Positions 10,470 to 23,895 are shown, counted from the stretch's first letter. The stretch: DNA of 64,000 nucleotides from Isoetes taiwanensis (GCA_021234155.1 JAJEKV010000750.1:33804-97803), one strand, 5' to 3'. The notes: generated from the sequence alone by a model not told the origin. Numbers and translations: made by a program.

Positions 10470-11560
10470 ATCCATGGAAATTACTTGCGCATGGACATGC
10501 CATCAAGTTGTTGGGGATTCCAATTGGCATCCATGTTACTATGGGAGCTGCATAGGAGGAGATCATTAAGGGTTTGGAGAAGCACTTGTTCTGGTGGTCC
10601 ATCGCAAAGTTGTCTCTTGCGGGTCGCATTACAGTGGTCAAGTAGTCCTTAGTTTAGTAGTACCCATGTTTATATGGCATCCTTACTGCTAGCCCTACAG
10701 ATCAAAGTGCGTGAGCTCATTGCAATAGTTGGGAACTTTATTTGGGCAGGTACTGAGGAAGGTGCTATGGTTAAGGTGGCTTGGTCGAAGTGCATCCTTC
10801 CAAAATGGGCAGGTGGTCTGGGTATAATGGACTTCTTACTGCAGAGCAAAGTGCTTATTTCAAAGTTCGTTTGGAGACTCCTGAATGGTGAAGATGACTC
10901 TCCTGGTTCACGCCTTTTTAGATAAGCTCTTGGCCACTGTATCCCTCTAGGCAAGAAGGCTATTAAACCAGTCCTACCTTGGGCTTTATTTCAGACTCTG
11001 CAGCCTTTTCCAAGTGCTTCTCCATTTTTATGTGGCTTGTTGACAGCATGGGAGGCGGTCAGACATCTTTTCTGGCCATGCCCCTCTATCCACACCCTAT
11101 TGGAGACTCTATGGTGGTGGGCACCATTGCCTCTAGATCCCTCAGCACCTCCATTGGCAGCATCAGTTCATCCCCTTACACAGAGACGATGGGTTCGTGC
11201 AGGTGTTGTCTCTATTCAAGCATGGTATGAAGCGGGTCGCCTACTGTCTCGGCCTGAATTTCAGACAAAGTTCCCGCTCTCACGTTGAGATGTATCTTTA
11301 TGGGAGAAGGTCGCAGAAAGTTTGCCTCTTATAGTGCAAGTTGATGTTGCTGAAAGGGTGCCATGGCACTATCATGAAAATATTCACAAAGGCAGGCACT
11401 TTTGCAAGTGGTGTTGGATCTTGGCGAGGTGAAATTCTGGAGCATCGAGCAAAGACGTCAGGTATGATTTCCATTTTCAAGCTCGGTGACTGTACTTGGG
11501 TTCGATTCCTAAGGAGCTTATTCGAGTTCATGCTGTTGAAGTGCATAAGGTATAGCTATT
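10470..11560 (+). pseudogene. LINE reverse-transcriptase C-terminal relic
   Basis: Frame-shifted plus-strand pieces read as the region after the catalytic core of plant L1-type ORF2: LLGIPIG and WSIAKLSLAGRITVVK (10505-10645), then IVGNFIWAGTEEG plus KVAWSKCILPKWAGGLGI (10674-10925), then RRWVRAGVVSIQAWYEAGRL (11037-11288). The GRI, FIW-G and P-x2-GGLG(I/L) motifs are the usual ones after the YADD box. No catalytic core, 5' end or poly(A) is identifiable. Confidence 0.75.
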
Positions 11561-11599
11561 TATTGATTTCAAGTACAGCTATTGTATTGTGTACTGATT

Positions 11600-12640
11600 T
11601 CAAGTAGTGATGCTAATGTATTTGTATTGTTTGATAAAGATGGATACAATTCTAGTGGTTAGAGAGTTGTATTTTTGTGATGTGGATGGTAGATAAAGTT
11701 AACCATTATGTATTCAATCATTTTTTTGGCATATTTTTGCACTATTGGTATTCCAATTTTAGAGTTTAGCCTTAGATGGCATATTCTAGGTCGGTCCTAG
11801 CCCGAAGGGCCAGGATTTAGCCATAAAGCTGCCATCAAAGTCAAACTTCTCTCATTGATATGGAAATGCAACCATTATAATGCATAAGATGAAAGTGTTT
11901 GGGGTGGCTAATTAATTTATTAACCCTTGCTTTCTGAATGTTGCACATGGCTTATAAATCAAGGCAGTGTGATTGATCCAAAAGATAGGGCCACTTTGAT
12001 GAGCCATTCATCTAGTTGCTTTTGGAAATCAGTTTTATCTACAGCACAATTATCTACTACAAGTTTGGGAGCCAGCTTTATGTACATCACAATTATATTT
12101 GCTCTAGTGGCTTTTGAGAGTCAGCTTTATGTACATCGCGATTATGTCTGCTGCAAGTTTGGGAGTCAGCTTTATGCACATTGCAATTATATTGGCTGCT
12201 ATTTACATTTTGCAATGTGTACTTTTTGTAGATATAATAAACTGAAACGTGGAGTTCTTGCTGGGCACTATTTAAAGCTTTTACAATTAGTGTTAGAAAA
12301 TAGTCCAAATTAAAAAAGGGTGACGTTTTGAGAGCCAATCCCTAACTTTTCAAATGGCAACATAATTCATACAAAGGCATCTTTTTGCTCAATTTGTTTT
12401 CTTTTGCAAGCATGTTTTGTTTTGCAATATTTTGCATTTCAATATACATATAGGAACAGCAACTATCCACAAACCCCAAATGTGCCAAAAGTTACAATTG
12501 GATGTTCACTATCTTAATTTGCTGCGGGATCTTTTTGCTTAACTCTTGCCCCTCGTGTTTAGTTGGCTGTAATTGGTCCTGTCGTTGCTTCACATCCATA
12601 TGAAGACTGACATTTGACTCCTAAAATTAGAAAACTTTCT
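11600..12640. other. Intergenic, 3' side of the ciliary gene
   Basis: Nothing recognised apart from a locally repeated block (CAGCTTTATGTACATC-C-ATTAT, about 12070-12200, three imperfect copies). It may include the 3' UTR of the minus-strand gene ending at 12647. Confidence 0.45.
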
Positions 12641-12646
12641 CTGTTA

Positions 12647-15600
12647 CTAAAACTTATGCGGGTAAAGTAAAAACAATGAAACATTAGCTGTTAATGCTAC
12701 CATTGGATCTGCCTGAACACCACAGGAAACCCTCCTATTGGGTGTTATGCTTGATTGGCATTTACTAGCATCTGCAACATCCAATTCGTATGCAAACATG
12801 TCTTCAACAGAGACCCTTGCTTCACCTTCCTTTCCTGGAAAATGGAAAGCGGTTATGAGCCTAATTAATAATGCATTATTTTATGCTACATACCATCATA
12901 CAACACATCACTATATGTTCCAAACGTAGTTCCCACTTCCTTCATATGATGTGCAGTCAATGAATTTTTCATTACAGACCGTAACGAAATTGCAGTGCGG
13001 AGCAAATGCCTGCAAGAAATATATAATGTCAAAAATACTTATATAGAACACTTGTAATATGCATAAAACACTTGTATAACATCACAAAGATTTGCAAAAA
13101 TTTAACGAGCAAACTATATGCACCTTAAAAAGTCTTGTCGTTGTTCAAGACTCAGTTGATCAAGTCGTGCAGAAGGAACAGTATCTACCATCTCACAACC
13201 ATCACGCTCGCTGTCCTTAGAAAAAGAAGAACGATGTGCTTAGACATTCTGGCAACTTTATAGGTAAAATGCATTTTATATACACCAGTAACCATCATTC
13301 TGGCTGCGTCAAAATAAATAAAATAAACTAAAACGAGTTTAAAATGATCAAGTCAACATACCTCACCATGTTTCCTTCATATACTACATCTGCGCTTTCC
13401 AAATCTTCGAGACATGCATAGAGAAACTTAACCGCTTCTTCAATTGCCCCAGTAGAATCAGCAGCTTTTGTCCTTTCTTCAATAATTGCTTTTGTGCTTT
13501 CTAAATCCTGCAAATTGTGAATCTAGATAAGTTACTGAAGATGGCGATCAGCTAATGTTTTGCAAAGTTTCTGCTTCCTATTCAAAAGTAGCAATGGTTC
13601 TTTGTAAGTACTTTTGCTTATGAATCCTTAACGAAAGTATTCAACAAATATAGCACAACTAGCAAAACTCAGTAAGCAGAGTATGTTCAGGATGTGCCTT
13701 AAATTCAAAGCTTCTGCTGCTTCTCATACAGTTGTGATGGTTTGCAAGCAATTTTGCATATAAATCCTTGGAAAACAAAATATGCTATATATAAGCTTTT
13801 TTCGTACATGCAGTTGCCCTTTGATATCTGAACTCAATTTCTCATTATGTCTAATAAGCTTCTTTAGTTCTTCAAGTTGTTCGTTGACTTCCAAGTTTGT
13901 GGAAAGATGTTGCTCTACAAAATGAAGGTGGCACTAAATTAAATAAAGAAAGATTCTTTATTACCATTCCCAAGGAAGACTAACAAACCTTGAAGTTTAA
14001 ATAGAAGAATTCTGGCAGCCTTCTGATAGCTCCGATTCTTTCTTGCAACATCATCTTCTATCTTTAGAACACAAAACCACAAGCTTTTTAGCTTTATGAA
14101 CATTTTTGCAACAAGAAATAACCAAACTACATCCTAGTTATTTGTTATAATTATGTCATCCGAATAGGTGAACTTAGAAGATTTGTCATTGCCAAATGCA
14201 AGTGTTGACATCGGATATGTGTGAAAAAAGCCTTCTTACTCCTACAGTACAACACAAAGAAGTTTCTTTCATAGTATAGGTTGCTGATTTCTACGCCCTC
14301 CCAAGCTGTCTGCAGAAGTGTAGAAAAAAATACCATTTGTAACAGACTTAGGAGAATTGCCCCTTTCACCATATACATACTAATGGAGTCTTTGTGATAA
14401 AGCCTACAATAGTAAGGCTAATACAAAGGATTGAGAAACAAATAGCAAAAGCCAACAAAAAACAAAAAAAAAACTCATAAGAACTGGTGGTTAACTTTAC
14501 CTCCTTTGCAACCATCATTCGAGAGTGTAATTCAGTATTTTCTTGTTCAAGTAACTCATTCTTCATTGTAAGCAGATTCGTTTGCCTAATGTGGTAAGCG
14601 ACTTCTTTTGCCATTCGTTCATTCTCTACTATTGTTTTCTTCGTTCTCTGTATGGTATACTTATTTAATGAGAAAAAATCTTATTGTGATCGTACTACTA
14701 ATATCAATATTTAAGATGAGAAAACACATTGAAAAAAAAAAAAAGAATCATACTTCCAACCAAATATTCATGTTAAGAGTTTGCAAAATATAACTCATTG
14801 CGATCATACCACTAATATCAGTACTTAAGATGACTCAATTATCTGGGAGAGCATATTGAAACAAAATGAACAATTGTCCATTTTAAGATCATGCAAGCAA
14901 GGTATAACTCACACTATGGAGTTGATCTTCCATATATTGGACCATTTGTACCCTAGTTTCTTCTATACGTGCAGCCATTTCCTTTCTAAGTCTTTCTCTT
15001 TCTTGTAAGGCTACTCTTTCAACATCATTTAAAGCCTCTTGATGTTCCCTTTTCTCTCTTTCTAAATTTAACTTTAACCTATAATGTAATCACATATGTC
15101 AGATGATATTACATTGGGGTATCCACCACATAAAATTCCCCAGATCAAGTAGAAGCTTTTAGATAATATATCATGCATGACCGTGATAGAGCGTGACGTT
15201 GTGCTTTCATCTGCTTATGCTAAATGCCACCAGCATTATATTCATGTGCTAAAGTTTCAGTTTCAACCAATAAATTCTGTTACCAAGTCTCTTAACTCGC
15301 AAATGTTAACTATGCATATCCAATTCCACAATCATCCTGATTCTATATTGAATACTTTGGTCAAAATAAATGGTTAGGAACCTTCAACTGTCCAAGAAAT
15401 ACGATTTCAAGTATAACTAGTAAATCTAATCGCAATAGAAGAGGAAGATATAGGCACATACTCTGAAATTTCTTTCTCAATTGAAGCTCTTCTTGCAGAA
15501 AATTCACGAACAGCAAATATTTTTGCTTGGGCCTCATCTAGCTCTGCCTGAAGGACATCAAAGGTAGCTTTGTGGTTGGCTTTCAGCATATTCACTTCAT

Positions 15601-16012
15601 TTAAAAGTGATTCATAAGCTTCTGCTCTTTCCCTTTTCAATTTTTCAATAGCTTCCTCTATATCTTGACTCCTTTGATCATATGCTTTAGCATCACTAAG
15701 GAGAAAACAAATAAACATTCATATATATGCCGATACAAGAGAGCTAAAATAATGAAGCGTGTAAAATACACGAAAGACCAAACTGGTACAGCCCCACCTT
15801 GTCAAACCAGAAATGTTTTCTTCCAACCCATGATCCCGTTGGCTAGATTCAGTACGGCATTCATCGATTAGATACTCTAAAAGATGAGCTCTTTCTTCGA
15901 GTCTTACGATCTTATCTAGAAGGCACTCTATCTTCAAATCTCTAGCTAATATGTCTCCTTTGACAATGTCCATCTCATTCTTTTCCTCTTTCTTCCCTCC
16001 CTTTGGCGGCAT
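12647..16012 (-). CDS. CFAP157/BBOF1-like ciliary coiled-coil protein, 10 exons
   Basis: Predicted motile-cilium/basal-body protein of the CFAP157-BBOF1 coiled-coil family. Modelled minus-strand exons: 16012-15798, 15695-15462, 15078-14913, 14647-14501, 14061-13989, 13914-13808, 13507-13367, 13215-13124, 13009-12894, 12834-12647. All introns are GT-AG (59-439 nt) and phases agree throughout, giving 492 aa, close to the roughly 520 aa of animal members. The start is a Lys-rich MPPKGGKKEEK. Family signatures follow in order: coiled coil 1 (about 25-70), ERERLRKEM (about 175-183), KKTIVENERMAKE plus the following VAYHIRQTN (about 208-229), DVARKNRSYQKAARIL (about 257-272), and LSLEQRQDFL late. 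In land plants this implies swimming sperm. The last exon could instead splice at a GT near 12692, changing the C-terminus. Expression is expected in antheridia. Confidence 0.8.
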
Positions 16013-16019
16013 TTTGACA

Positions 16020-18900
16020 AAATGTATAAACGCGACTAGCAATCAATTAATTGGCTCTTTCGAACACGAGACCATTGAATAGATTTCAATGCATTATAGC
16101 TTTTAGGGTATGCCCCTGGCGACCTATATGGGAGAAGGCCGACCTAGGTCGGGATTTTTTGTCAACCCACCGACCTTCTTATGCCAAAATAATCCATAAC
16201 CAACCTGCAATACATGTTCAACAACCACTATTATATTACTAATTATAATAAATAGCAAAGAAAGATACATATTAGACTTCAAAACAGTATATGATATTAA
16301 AACCTCAAAGAAACAACACATACATTGTTTTCTTTTTTTTTTTTTTTTTTTGGGGGACATAAGAAATGTAAAAAACAGTAGCAACAATAGCAAGAATTTT
16401 TGAAAAAGAAACAAATGAGATTTTGACTGAGTAAATCAAAAAATTCGTAAGTTGTTAAAAATGCAAGATAGGAATGCATTCTTATCCAAATTAAAGGATA
16501 GAATGCAGATTCAATCAAATCTGTTTCCAAATTTACAAGTGGCCTATGAAAAGCTGAAGTTTAAAATGATTATATTTGGCATTTGAAAGTGCATATTAAA
16601 AAAGCTCTGATTCCATAAACATAAGATTTACTATGAAGTGACAAAGATTCATTATGTACGCTGTTCTTGACCTGTTAGATTCAACAGCTGCAGTAAGGCG
16701 CAAAAAAAAGAAATTGGAGAATTGAACCCCAGGCCCCAGAAGATATATTTTTCCCTCATTCTGGTTAGTCAATAAATTTTCCTTCATAAGGAGAGTTTAG
16801 CTTGTTTTAAAGAGAATTTTCCAGTTCTAGATCGACCTATACGAGCATTAAAGTCTCCAACAAGATTTTTGCAGATTCTTGTAATGATTCCATGAAATAA
16901 TTTGACACCCCAAATTTAAATATCAAACTGTAATGCCCAGGTTATGAGAGATCAAAGAGAATACTTGACTAAGAATTCTAGGAAGGAAGGAGGCCCTTAT
17001 TTGCAGCAGTTGGCAGTCAGAGACACACAAAATATGCAATCTTATTTCTGGATATTCCTTGAGCTGGAAACACACTTAATTTAATGAAACAACTCCAACT
17101 AATTCATGAAAATTGTTTCTTATCTGCCCAGAATTCATTAAACATATGACCTAAGGTGCATTTCATGGCACTCAGAACATCCCAAGAATTCAGCCCAACT
17201 CAACAAATCAAGCTCTATCAGTAGTTTATTAAAAAAAGTCCTCAACTTCATCTATCTGCCATGCCCTGCCTAAAAGTGAAAGCATGCATCTGCAATGATC
17301 TACTAATGGTTTAAGGAAATAATCTTGTAACATAGAATCAAAACAATGATGACCTTCAACAATTAAACCCCTACAACAATGAATTCTTACTTCTTACTCT
17401 TAAGCTTTCATAAGCTTTCAGCAATAGCAGGTCGCTCCATGCTCAAGTTCTGCAAAAAAGCAATATGCATCGTCATAACTCCGAATGAGACAAGCTGAAA
17501 GTTAAATGTAAATAATCTTTAGACATCTCCCATACAAAGCATTGATGTTCTCATTGTATTGTTGGACTGTTATGGCCGAGAGGCCCTTTCTCTCGACCTT
17601 CTCTGTACTATTAAGTGGCAGCTTATCCTCTGCCCACTAAAAACCAGCATCTCAATCTCATCTACATAAATCTGTATCATTGATCGTAGTAAACAGTGTG
17701 TGCATAAGCATATCACCATATCTGGCACTGTATGCAGTTGTACTGGGCCCTCAATTTTTGTTGTTTTCATTATAAATCATAATTATTTGAAACCAGGAAT
17801 TTGTAGAAGCTGGTAGTAGATATGGTTTCTTTTTTTACTAGAATTTCAATTTAAATCATGTAATGGTTTCAATGGCAAGTTTTACCAGTAAAAACAACCA
17901 ATGTGCTAAACTATGTAATGACAGGAAAACACAAAAGGTTCGAACCAGCAATTGAACTAAAATTCTCCGGAAATATTTTAAGTAGCTTCTACTTGACAGG
18001 TTCGTACACGCCCATTTTGTTAGTCAAGTTCAATTGCCTCCATGCATAGAATGTAAGGCCCCTCTGAACCCCTGATGGAATAGCATTCCCCTGTGCCATC
18101 TATGATCCTTTACTTCCTACCCCAAGTACTAAAGGGCATAAATAACTTCACTTAGGGTCCTCCTTCTCTGTGCCTCCTTCTCCCTTGCATTCCTGCCTAA
18201 ACAATTCGAGCACAATATGGTGCATTAGCAAACCTGCTTCTCATAAGCACCAAAAATTCATGCAGATGTGGATGTTCTTAGCAGTCCTAAGAATTGTTTG
18301 TTTTGTTTCATAAGTTGTCTAAAATATTATGATTCTTCATACAGTCATACCTTTGATGCAAAGTAAAATAGAGTTTTCTATGGAAATTTATAACCTGTAG
18401 ATAAACAAGAAAGCACTTACGGTAGAACTCCAGCAAAGTTTCCACTTAAACCAGAATAAAGACCCTTAAGATAATTCTTCCACTAAATTGAGCTGCCTGC
18501 AAAAACCTACATATGCGTAATGCGCGTGGTGAGAGATCCTTAAACAAGTATCTTAAAAATAAAATTTACAATGAGAAAGAACTAGATAGTTAGGCATTAC
18601 CCACCAAACAAATTACGAAGAAAGTTAGCGGACAAGACTGCAGCAGGTTACGGCAGGCTGAATCAATTAATTTTCAACCTCATTTAGCTAAATCACGGTA
18701 AGCCTAAACCGAGAAAATAATTTCAAACAAACAAATTAAGTAACACCAAATGGATAGTTAGCTGTTCCAAGAAGAAATTGCCAATTCTATTGCATCCGTA
18801 CTCCTTAGGAAGCTTAGTCAATAGTTTAGAGGATCCCTATGCAGAGGTATCCTATTATACTGAGCATATGCACAGCCCTAAATATGACAAATATATTCTG
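16020..18900. other. Intergenic, upstream of the ciliary gene
   Basis: AT-rich, no gene supported. It contains T-runs (16331-16350) and presumably the promoter of the minus-strand ciliary gene next to 16012. No TATA or other element could be assigned with confidence. Confidence 0.45.
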
Positions 18901-19305
18901 ATGCAATTGCCTGGAATTGAGGAGCTGCCAAACTATAATACCTCATCTAGCCACTAGTTCAGAGGATGCCTATGCAAAGGTACTTTATTATACTGAGCAT
19001 AAGCACAGACCCTATAATCCAAGAAAGATAGGAGGCTTACAAAGCAATATTTATTATACTGAGTATAAACACAGACCCTATAATCCAAGAAAGATAGTAG
19101 GCTTACAAAGCAATATGCTGTGTCGTAACGTCAAAAACGAACCAAGAATTGATCTGAATTGATCTTGTTCCAGCACATATACGCTCTTTATCAGTTTGCA
19201 ACATTATGAGCTGACGATAATTGAAAAAAGAACCAAGAATTGAGCTTGTGCCAGCACATATACGCTCTTTATCAGTTTGCAACATTATGAGCTGATAATA
19301 ATTGA
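18860..19305. repeat. Two local tandem duplications
   Basis: A block of about 63 bp (TTATTATACTGAGxATAA-CACAGACCC... ) is tandem at about 18987-19050 and 19051-19113, with a diverged copy near 18855. A block of about 84 bp (AACCAAGAATTGA... GCACATATACGCTCTTTATC) is repeated at about 19138-19222 and 19230-19306. Confidence 0.85.
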
Positions 19306-20039
19306 TTAAGGTGAACCTAGGGAGGAAATGGCAGGCTCAAGGAGCAATAAGACGACACATTAGAGATACAGAATGCTGCATTTTCATATAGAATTTTTGG
19401 TTCTGCAACACATCAGCAGCAAGGTATGTAGATCAAAATGTGGATTGACTACCATTGATATCCTGAATGGTCACCTCAAATTCTCACTAATGCGCTATCG
19501 TATACAATGTGTCAGTACCCAACATCATAGCAAAGGGGAACGTTTTGGTCCTTCAAATTCCGACAGCGAGTCATAGCCATATGCTAGTGCATTGAGTTCA
19601 AATCGTTCCTTCTTATTTGAAGCATTGAAGGCAGCCGGCAACTTAAGAGACATACCGACTGGCATACCTTTGTGTTGACGAATTAAAAGCCATAGACTAT
19701 ATAATTGCCATATCAAGGCTAGCACCAGAGAAATTATCACTCAGGCCCTGTTCATTTTTAATCATGTCATGCAGAAGTTTTTACTGAAGAAAGCATTGCA
19801 CGTGCCTTTGCAGCCAGAGGTTTTTACTAAAGAATGCATTGCACATGCCTTTGCAGCTAAAACTGATGCCACCACATCTAAACATCAATTTGCACAGATT
19901 GCATAGCAAACTCTGGCAAATAGACACGTTGGTCCACATAAAAGTGATAACCCGAAATGCAAATGGCATGGCAAGGTAAATCACGTCTCAAATGCCAGGA
20001 TGTCATTACTTTGTGATGCCGGAACTATGATCTTGAATA

Positions 20040-20375
20040 TAATCTTAATTAAGGCTGGGTAAAGTTACGATAAATAGGAGCTAAGAAACCCTGATTTACC
20101 TTTATGGGGCATCTTCTGATCTAACCATAGGCGACGATCCATACCTTTGTGGATCATCTCCTGATCTAATCTAGGCGACGGTCCAGAACGGCCATTGAAT
20201 TTTAAAAACAGTCTATTTCTTAATTAAGGCTGAAATACAGCTACGACAAATAGGAGCTAAGAAAACCCTGATTTACCTTTGTGGAACAGCATAAGGCGTC
20301 GATACATAGCTTTGTGGAGCATCTTCTGCTCTAACCTAGGCGACGGCCCAGAACGGCCATCGAATTTTGAAGACC
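20040..20375. repeat. Tandem duplication, about 170 bp
   Basis: Two diverged copies (about 20040-20215 and 20216-20372) share CTTAATTAAGGCTG, AATAGGAGCTAAGAAA, CCTGATTTACCTTT-TGG and CTAGGCGACGG-CCAGAACGG. No coding sense seen. Confidence 0.8.
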
Positions 20376-20799
20376 GTCTGTTACTGTAGATCATGATCAA
20401 ATGGCTTAAGCCATGGCCAACTCAGATCTTCTGACACGTGGATAGGCTGGCCGTTGGCTGGCACGTCTTGGATTGGATGGTGTTCTTAGAGACCCTATAT
20501 GTTCTCTGCTAGCAAATGCCTTGCTGATATTACAGAGCTTGGAAATGTAGGTTGTGGTAACACAATCAAATTATTGTCAACTCTTTGGACTTCTGTAAAA
20601 ATACAAATGGCAATCTATGTTGGACTTCTTTTTGTCAACTCCGGTCTCAAGTTTTTTCTTTGATCTCCATATTCTCTTATCTATAAGGTGGCCAAAATGT
20701 GGAATGGGGGAGTTGTTACATAAGGTTTGCAATGGTTTGGTTCATGTATTCGTATATGCCACCGTATTTTGCTGACGGTGGCGTCCAGGGTTTGGGTCT

Positions 20800-21350
20800 G
20801 GAGTCGGAAATTTTTTTTTTTTTTTTTTTTTTGGCAGGGGCGGAACGGTAGCAGGGATGGCAACCATGGAGTTGGAGTCGGGGCCGGAGATCGAGAGTCG
20901 AGAAATTTTTTCTTTTGGCGGTGAGCGGTAGCTTTTTTTCTTTTGGCGGAGCGGTGGCGGGGATGGCAACCATGGAGTTGGAGTCAGGAGCGGAGATCCA
21001 GGTGTCGGATTGGAGTGACCACGTTGGCGGCATGGGCGGCCTTCTTTGGGCTTCTGTTGAAGGTAAGTCAGAGCATAGTGTTAGGAGTTGTTGAAGCCTT
21101 AGATTCTATCTGTGAATTTCGTTGCTGCCATCTCTGTTGGAGCTGTCAAAGGCTTCTACAATTCATAAAGATGCGTGGAGATGCTGGAAGTACCATAGTT
21201 TTTCAGTAACAGGGAATAAATCTAGAACTTTAGTTTTAGATAAGTGTACTTCTTATGCTCATTATGCTGTGATATGAGTAGCCATAGCTTCGGGAAAGGG
21301 AATAAATCTAGAACTTTAGTTTTAGATAAGTTTACTTCTTATGCAATTGA
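20800..21350. repeat. T-runs and two tandem duplications
   Basis: A T24-type run lies at about 20812-20832. A block of about 55 bp with GGATGGCAACCATGGAGTTG occurs at about 20838 and 20947. A block of about 50 bp with GGGAATAAATCTAGAACTTT occurs at about 21213 and 21298. Confidence 0.8.
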
Positions 21351-21734
21351 TGTCATCATGATTTCGCTGCACAATAAGATATTTATATAGAATGAATGTT
21401 GGTATTCTTGCTATTCTGGCATGCCCAGATACCTCTTTTCAAAAGAGAATTCGTGTCCTCAACCTATCTCGAAGGTGCTTCATCTGATTTGCCCATTCCC
21501 TCAGCAGCACGATTTTTCAGAACTTTGTTCAGCCCATTATCACTAACATTTTCCCTTGCAAATCATATTGAGATCATTTGTTTTTAGCTTCATATTGAAC
21601 GTACCTGTCCTCCAGGTCGCAGAAAATTGATAGTTTCAGTGGCATTGTAACACATATTGGCAGAGGCTTTTTCAGGACGTTTTATCTTTGTCTTTGTTCA
21701 TTCTTAAATGTGGATGCATCTGTGTTAACTGTAG

Positions 21735-21873
21735 GTTGCGGCGTAGAGGATCTGATTGGAGTGGCCTTTTTCATAACGAGAACAACTTCTTATCACATGA
21801 AAGACTGGCAATTGTAGATTCAAGATATGGAGATCAGCCATTGTTTAATGAGGATACGACTATTGTTGTTGCT
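21735..21873 (+). pseudogene. Orphan exon of glutamine-dependent asparagine synthetase
   Basis: One exon-like block flanked by a good acceptor (TTAACTGTAG at 21725-21734) and donor (GTAAGT at 21874). It encodes LRRRGSDWSGL, then SHERLAIVDSRYGDQPLFNE and DTTIVVA. This is the second part of the class-II glutaminase domain of plant asparagine synthetase, which supplies ammonia from glutamine. The family usually has RGPDWSG and DP.SGDQPLFNED, so two conserved Pro are replaced. Neither the first exon (MCGIL, with catalytic Cys2) nor the following exon (GEIYNHEELR-type) was found within a few kb. Best read as a captured or residual exon. Confidence 0.7.
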
Positions 21874-22439
21874 GTAAGTTTCCTCATTTCTGAGCCAGAA
21901 GGAATGTTAGTTTGCAATATTTTACAATGCTATGGTAATTGAATGTGTTCTTTGAAAACTATGCGTGCATTCTTGATTTGGCGAGCGAGCTTGCGGGGCA
22001 CAAGGAGTGCATTCGTTCAAGTGGATGGACATAGTGGTAATAAGAAATGAACGACAATATTCATAGCCAGGGAACAACTCTGGCAGAAGCACATTTTGTT
22101 TGACAAATTGTTGTGTGTACAGACATGTTATATGGTACTTGGTCTGCCTCTGATGGCAGGGGGTTCAATTCCCCTCTTTTGCATGAGTATTTGTGATACA
22201 GATGTATGTTGACTCTGGACAATGGTTTATAAATCTTAGGCTGATGTGGAAATGGCAGTTTGACCCCATCATGGAGTCAACGGACGGTTTACAATGCTCT
22301 GTGAGGAATAATTGAGGGAATATTACGGTGATCAATGGTCAGAAATGAACGATAAGAAGATGGGAAACGTAAACAAGCATGCAGGACTAAAATGCGGGAT
22401 AGAAGTAGCAATATTAGTGATGCAGATATTGATAAAAAA

Positions 22440-22815
22440 TTTGACAATTTCCTGCCAAACATCTTGACGATTTTAATGACGAAAATCATGACGATGGTAA
22501 TGACAAAAATGATGACGAATTGCTGACGATTTTAATGATGAAAATGCTGATGATTCCGTATGACAATTTTATTGACGAAACTCTTGACGAAAAATCATCA
22601 AGAAAGTCAACGACCTGGCGTTTATGTGTCAGGTAACATTCGTCAAATAAATCGTCAGCTAGAAGAGTACAGACAGTTCTATGTTTCATTCGTCAAATAA
22701 ATCGTCAACTAGAAGAGTACAGACAGTTCTATGTTTCATTCGTCAAAAAAATTGTCTTCGTCAAATAAATCGTCAGCTAGAAGAGTACAGACAGTTCTAT
22801 GTTTTGTGAAGACCG
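22440..22815. repeat. GACGA/TCGTC-rich array with 50-bp tandem repeat
   Basis: The left half is dense in ATGACGA/TTGACGA words. The right half has three copies of a 50-bp unit (starting ATTCGTCAAATAAATCGTCA at about 22639, 22689 and 22755). The two halves carry the same pentamer in opposite orientation, resembling the subterminal repeat region of a DNA transposon. It lies directly upstream of the transposase-like relic. Confidence 0.75.
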
Positions 22816-23895
22816 TCTGACGATTTAGACCAACTTGAAAATATCTTTTAAGCTGTGTTAGAGATGTAAGCATAAGAATATGTAAAAAAGTGTAGGATTG
22901 TTGTAGATGTCATGTTGATATGATGTAAAATATTCAGAATGTGTGAATGATTCTAACCTTGTAATTTTGCAGGCTGAATTATACCAAAGCTATGTTGATC
23001 AGCATCCAGAAGTCAAGTTCGGCATTAGGCAGTTCAAATACCTAAAACCCTCTTGCATACGAAAACTAAAGGAGAGAAATACATGTTGTTGTGTGAAGCA
23101 TGAGCAAGCAGATTTAGTCAAGAAGGCATTCAATATGATGAGGTCAAAATTTCACGAGAATTATTTTTGCAATTGCATTGTGTGTGCTTCAGAAGCTAAT
23201 GTTGGAATTTGTCAAGCCAAGAAGAAAATTTTTGATAATGTGAGCATGCTTTTATGTCAGAGGGCAGCAGATGAGGAGTAAGCTAGCATGTATCAACTCA
23301 AAATGTGAAAGTTATGGAAAACAATTAATTGAGTTGTGTCCTAGAGACACGGATGAAAGCGTTGAAGAATATGTTGATTGGCAAGTTTATAATTATGTAA
23401 ATGAACCTTCAAAGAGGGGAACTTCTCGAAGGCTGAAGTTAATTGACAAGAATGGCAGTGCAAAGGATGTTGGACAACATGTTTGATCATATGTGCAAGT
23501 TTATATATCAGAACTTTATGGCACATTGGCAAAGCAATCAGTTTAAGGAATCCATACGAACACTTCGTGATGATTCAGTGCTATCAGTTGTTGATTTCTA
23601 AGAAATTATACCTTGAAGCCATTTAATGAGATTCAAGCACAACATTGGTACAATGAACAAATTAGTATTTTGGTTCATATTACTGTGCTCAAGGTAAATG
23701 GCAAATCGAGAAAATATGTGCACTCGTCTATTTCAGATGACAAGATTCACGATACACACGTCATACAAGATCTCAAATGGTTGCAAGAGAATGGTGTTGG
23801 CCATATGAAATACCATTTGGTTTGATCTGATGGGTGTGCATCCCAATCTAAGTCAAGACGAGCATTCTATCATGTAATAAGATAATATCAACAAC

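Noticed and set aside
20727-21033. Host gene start upstream of the asparagine synthetase exon
   Set aside because: The frames here come from a tandem duplication and T-runs; no MCGIL-type first exon with the catalytic Cys is present.
22130-22190. Possible tRNA or SINE (GGGGGTTCAATTCCCCTC)
   Set aside because: Good T-arm look but no A box upstream at plausible spacing.
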